From an uncultured Rickettsiales bacterium (GTDB lineage: Bacteria; Pseudomonadota; Alphaproteobacteria; Rs-D84): DNA of 17,163 nucleotides. The stretch lies in assembly GCA_900550565.1 (NCBI GenBank), contig URSG01000017.1:1-17163 (forward strand), given 5' to 3'. Each line of letters opens with the position of its first letter. Position 1 is the first letter of the stretch. The notes below the pieces were generated by a model that saw only the letters and a list, made by a program, of their open reading frames with translations, searched no databases and was not told the DNA's origin. The translations under genes were made by a program, and so were the position numbers. Shown here in pieces: positions 14,210 through 17,163 of the stretch.

Positions 14210-15085
14210 ATGTCACGCATATTTGTTTTCCCTGGCCAGGGTGCCCAGGCTGTTGGAATGGGGCGCGAACTGTATGAAAATAACGCGGCTGCGCGCGCCG
14301 TATTTGACGAAGTAGATGATGCATTAAATCAAAAATTATCAGATATTATTTTTAATGGCCCAATGGACGAATTGACATTGACTGCAAATGTCCAGCCGGC
14401 AATTATGGCGACATCTATTGCTATGTTGCGTGCATCTGGCGAAAAATTACCAGAATATGTTGCCGGGCACAGTTTGGGTGAATACACCGCATTGTGTGCA
14501 TCGGGCGCATTATCATTGGCAGATACGGCGCGGTTGTTGCGCACACGCGGAAACGCGATGCAGTCCGCCGTTCCTGTTGGCGCAGGATTGACCGCGGTGA
14601 TATTGGGACTGGATATTGATGTTATTCGTGATTTGTGCAAAGGCACTGAATGTGACGTTGCAAACGATAATTGTCCGAACCAAGTTGTTGTATCTGGCGA
14701 ACGCAACGCGGTTGAAGATGTGCTGCAACGTGCCAAAGATGCCGGCGCGCGACGCGCAATGCCGTTGGCATTATCGGCACCTGTGCATTGCCGGATTCAG
14801 GCACCGGCCGCCGACGCAATGCGCGCAGAATTGGCAAACATCACGATTGCACAACCCCAGGCTATATTTATCGCAAATAAAACGGCCGAACCTATGACAG
14901 ATGTTGCCGAAATCAAAGAAGAATTGATTTATCAAATGACCCACGGCGTTCATTGGCGCGAAAGTGTTATGACTATGCACCGCCTGGGCATAACTGAACA
15001 AATTGAAATTGGTCCGGGTAATGTTCTGACTGGATTGGCATCAAGAATTTGCCCAGAAATAACCGCAAAGAAATTGGAGATATAA
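14210..15085 (+). CDS. fabD: Malonyl-CoA:ACP transacylase
   Basis: FabD transfers malonyl groups from CoA to acyl carrier protein, feeding fatty acid elongation. It starts with the family block FPGQGAQAVGMG (residues 7-18). The nucleophile Ser88 is in GHSLGEYTA, the carboxylate-binding Arg113 in LLRTRGNAMQ, and the catalytic His193 in SAPVHC; a C-terminal IEIGPGNVLTGL is also typical. The ATG at 14210 gives 291 residues and follows AAAGGA at seven bases. An upstream extension of the frame lies within queH and is not homologous. fabG starts one base after its stop. The chemistry links it to accBC upstream, although the two units have separate promoters. Confidence 0.96.
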   Translation: MSRIFVFPGQGAQAVGMGRELYENNAAARAVFDEVDDALNQKLSDIIFNGPMDELTLTANVQPAIMATSIAMLRASGEKLPEYVAGHSLGEYTALCASGALSLADTARLLRTRGNAMQSAVPVGAGLTAVILGLDIDVIRDLCKGTECDVANDNCPNQVVVSGERNAVEDVLQRAKDAGARRAMPLALSAPVHCRIQAPAADAMRAELANITIAQPQAIFIANKTAEPMTDVAEIKEELIYQMTHGVHWRESVMTMHRLGITEQIEIGPGNVLTGLASRICPEITAKKLEI

Positions 15086-15086
15086 A

Positions 15087-15818
15087 ATGTTTGATTTAAC
15101 AGGACGTGTTGTTTTAATTACTGGCGCAACCGGTGGAATTGGTGGCGCAATCGCACATAAAATGCGCGCGGCCGGGGCAACTGTTGTTGTGTCGGGACGC
15201 AATATTGCAAAACTGGAATCTGAATTTGGTGGCGAGGGCTTTATCAAGTTGCCGTGTGATCTGGCGGCCGAAGGTGGCGCAGTTGAACTGGTTATGAATA
15301 CAATTGAATCCGCCGGCAAAATTGACGTTTTAATCAACAACGCCGGTATTACCAAGGATACATTATTGATGCGTATGTCCGACGAACAGTTTGACGATGT
15401 TATCAACACAAACCTGCGCGCATGCTTTAAAATGTGCCGCGCAGCGATTATGCCTATGATGAAGAATCGTTTTGGTCGCATTATAAATATGGCGTCTATT
15501 ATTGGTGTTATCGGTGGCCCAGGCCAGGCAAACTATGCCGCGTCCAAGGGCGGTATGATTGCAATGACAAAATCCATCGCGGCCGAGGTTGCATCGCGCG
15601 GTATCACGGCAAACTGTATTGCGCCTGGATTTATTCAAACGCCGATGACGGACGTTCTGCCTGATGAATTAAAGAAAACATATCTGGCACAAATTCCGGC
15701 CGGCCGTTTTGGCACACCAGACGACATTGCAAACGCGTGTGTGTTCTTGGCGTCTGACGAGGCATCATACATCAACGGCCAGACATTAAATGTCAATGGT
15801 GGTATGGGACGTTTTTAA
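15087..15818 (+). CDS. fabG: 3-oxoacyl-ACP reductase
   Basis: FabG is the NADPH-dependent short-chain dehydrogenase that reduces beta-ketoacyl-ACP. The cofactor loop TGATGGIGG is at residues 12-20, and NNAG at 84-87. The catalytic tetrad is Asn109, Ser137, Tyr150 and Lys154 (in YAASK), and the C-terminal NVNGGMGRF is typical. The 243-residue length is standard. It is preceded by GGAG within the end of fabD and starts one base after the fabD stop. Its position after fabD supports the FabG assignment over other SDRs. The usual next gene acpP is missing; mnmG follows after three bases. Confidence 0.94.
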   Translation: MFDLTGRVVLITGATGGIGGAIAHKMRAAGATVVVSGRNIAKLESEFGGEGFIKLPCDLAAEGGAVELVMNTIESAGKIDVLINNAGITKDTLLMRMSDEQFDDVINTNLRACFKMCRAAIMPMMKNRFGRIINMASIIGVIGGPGQANYAASKGGMIAMTKSIAAEVASRGITANCIAPGFIQTPMTDVLPDELKKTYLAQIPAGRFGTPDDIANACVFLASDEASYINGQTLNVNGGMGRF

Positions 15819-15821
15819 TAA

Positions 15822-17163
15822 ATGACAAAATTTGATGTGATTGTTATTGGTGGTGGACACGCCGGGACCGAGGCCGCATTTGCGGCCGCGCGTCGTGGTG
15901 CGCAAACACTGTTGCTGACCCAATCTGAACGTGATTTGGGCGCAATGTCGTGCAACCCCAGCATTGGTGGCCCTGGCAAATCACAGATGGTTTCTGAAAT
16001 TGACGCAATGGGTGGCGTTATGCCACGCGCCGCGGACGCCGCCGGGATACACTTTCGGACACTGAACGCGTCGCACGGCGCAGCAACACGTGCATTACGC
16101 GCCCAGATTGACCGCGAAATGTATCACAACGCAGTTGTGAAAATTTTGTCCAAGCAACCGAATTTGACCATACAGTTTGACAAGGTTGTGTCGCTGGATT
16201 TACAAAATAAAATTGTGAACGGCACGTATTCGGCCAACGCAATCGTGTTGACCACGGGAACGTTTTTGGGGGGGCTCGTCACGCGCGGAAATGAAAAAAT
16301 TGCATCTGGTCGCCTGCAAGATGACGGCACGTACCAGGATAATGATACTGTTATTTCTGGGGTGCTGCGTGAAAACGGGTTTCAGATTTTGCGTCTGAAA
16401 ACGGGAACGCCGGCGCGAATTTATCGTGACAGTATTGATTTTTCTGTCTGTGAATTGCAACCTGGCGACAACCCACACGATTGGTTTTCCCAGCCAAATA
16501 CAGATAATAATTTTTCGTCGGTATGTTATATAACGCATACAACCGAAAAGACACATCAAATAATTCGCGACAATATCGCCAATGCGCCAATGTATAACGG
16601 CGATATTCACGGCACAGGCCCACGTTATTGCCCAAGCCTGGAAGACAAGGTTATGCGTTTCCCAGACCACACGTCCCACCACGTTTTTCTGGAACCCGAA
16701 GGATTGCACAGCGATTTGATTTACCCAAACGGCATTTCAACCAGTTTTGGCGCAGACGTCCAAGACACGTGGATTCGCACAATACCAGGGTTGGAAAACG
16801 CACGCATTGCGCGATATGGATATGCGATTGAATACGACGCGATTGACGCGCGCGCACTGAACGCGACGCTGGAATCACGCGACAGACCGGGCATATTTTT
16901 CGCCGGCCAAATCAACGGCACATCAGGATACGAAGAGGCCGCCGCCCAAGGCATTGTTGCCGGCGCGAACGCCGCCGCACGTGCGTTGGATTTACAGTAT
17001 CTGATGTTGAATCGCACAAACGCAATGATTGGCGTGCTGATTGATGATATTACAACGCTGGGGGTTGATGAACCGTATCGTATGTTTTCATCACGCGCAG
17101 AATATCGGCTAAATCTGCGCGCAGACAATGCGATTGCCCGTCTGGGCGATATGGCGGTGGAAT
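15822..17163 (+). CDS. mnmG: tRNA uridine-5-carboxymethylaminomethyl(34) synthesis protein MnmG, 3' part outside window
   Basis: MnmG with MnmE modifies the wobble uridine (cmnm5/nm5U34) of several tRNAs, using FAD. The window holds 447 codons of a protein usually around 620 residues; the frame is open to the right edge. Motifs are the FAD-binding GGGHAG (residues 10-15), MSCNPSIGGPGK, LKTGTPARI, CYITHT, RYCPSLEDKV with the Cys equivalent to E. coli Cys277, FLEPEGL, the long SGYEEAAAQG flavin segment, and SRAEYRLNLRADNA. Some normally firm positions differ, for example PGKSQMVSEID where LGKGHLVREID is usual. It starts three bases after fabG without a strong Shine-Dalgarno, suggesting coupling. 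Its partner mnmE is not in view. Confidence 0.94.
   Translation, partial: MTKFDVIVIGGGHAGTEAAFAAARRGAQTLLLTQSERDLGAMSCNPSIGGPGKSQMVSEIDAMGGVMPRAADAAGIHFRTLNASHGAATRALRAQIDREMYHNAVVKILSKQPNLTIQFDKVVSLDLQNKIVNGTYSANAIVLTTGTFLGGLVTRGNEKIASGRLQDDGTYQDNDTVISGVLRENGFQILRLKTGTPARIYRDSIDFSVCELQPGDNPHDWFSQPNTDNNFSSVCYITHTTEKTHQIIRDNIANAPMYNGDIHGTGPRYCPSLEDKVMRFPDHTSHHVFLEPEGLHSDLIYPNGISTSFGADVQDTWIRTIPGLENARIARYGYAIEYDAIDARALNATLESRDRPGIFFAGQINGTSGYEEAAAQGIVAGANAAARALDLQYLMLNRTNAMIGVLIDDITTLGVDEPYRMFSSRAEYRLNLRADNAIARLGDMAVE

Noticed and set aside
1..17163. CRISPR arrays, insertion sequences, attachment sites or a replication origin
   Set aside because: No direct-repeat array, transposase, integrase, terminal inverted repeats or DnaA-box cluster was seen on either strand.

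Overview
The window looks like ordinary chromosome from a Gram-negative bacterium of moderate GC content (close to half). An Alphaproteobacterium is my best guess. The pointers are an SspB adaptor of the alphaproteobacterial kind ending in VVSLDDFRK, a uracil-DNA-glycosylase relative whose FWRTPGGRTP segment has Trp where Fe-S family members have Cys, and a TolC/MacA/MacB export system that implies an outer membrane. No phage, transposon, integrase or CRISPR array is visible. The lineage assignment is inference; the gene calls rest on motifs I can read directly.

Layout. 1-1289 (+): a UDG-superfamily protein with an eroded active site, then infC (translation factor IF-3), which appears to start at an AUU codon. 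1316-5895 (-): a tripartite export system transcribed tolC-macA, then an internal terminator and promoter, then ATPase-permease. 5990-6063 (+): tRNA-Cys. 6149-7698 (+): recF-sspB, with recF apparently leaderless. 7724-8773 (-): mreB alone. 8902-9478 (+): rnpA-yidD. 9543-11333 (+): accB-accC, the biotin carboxyl carrier and biotin carboxylase of acetyl-CoA carboxylase. 11446-11522 (+): tRNA-Val. 11645-14180 (+): metG-queH, with metG fused to a PheT-like tRNA-binding domain. 14210-17163 (+): fabD-fabG-mnmG, with mnmG running off the right edge.

How the genes fit together. Most are housekeeping functions: translation (IF-3, MetRS, two tRNAs), tRNA maturation and modification (RnpA, QueH, MnmG), the start of fatty acid synthesis (AccB, AccC, FabD, FabG), membrane and shape (YidD, MreB), DNA repair (RecF, UDG-like) and proteolysis (SspB). 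Several genes lack their usual neighbours: infC without rpmI-rplT, rnpA without rpmH, yidD without yidC, fabDG without acpP, recF without dnaN, mreB without mreCD. Intergenic regions are short, with readable sigma70-type promoters and intrinsic terminators, so the transcription units can be drawn with fair confidence. No gap between genes exceeds about 125 bases.

I did not find an obviously new multi-gene system. The most notable signals are the MetRS fusion to a PheT-type domain, the degenerate UDG, the AUU start of infC, two apparently leaderless genes, a terminator placed directly before the metG ribosome binding site, and a very strong depletion of the tetranucleotides TCGA, AGCT, GATC and CTAG.
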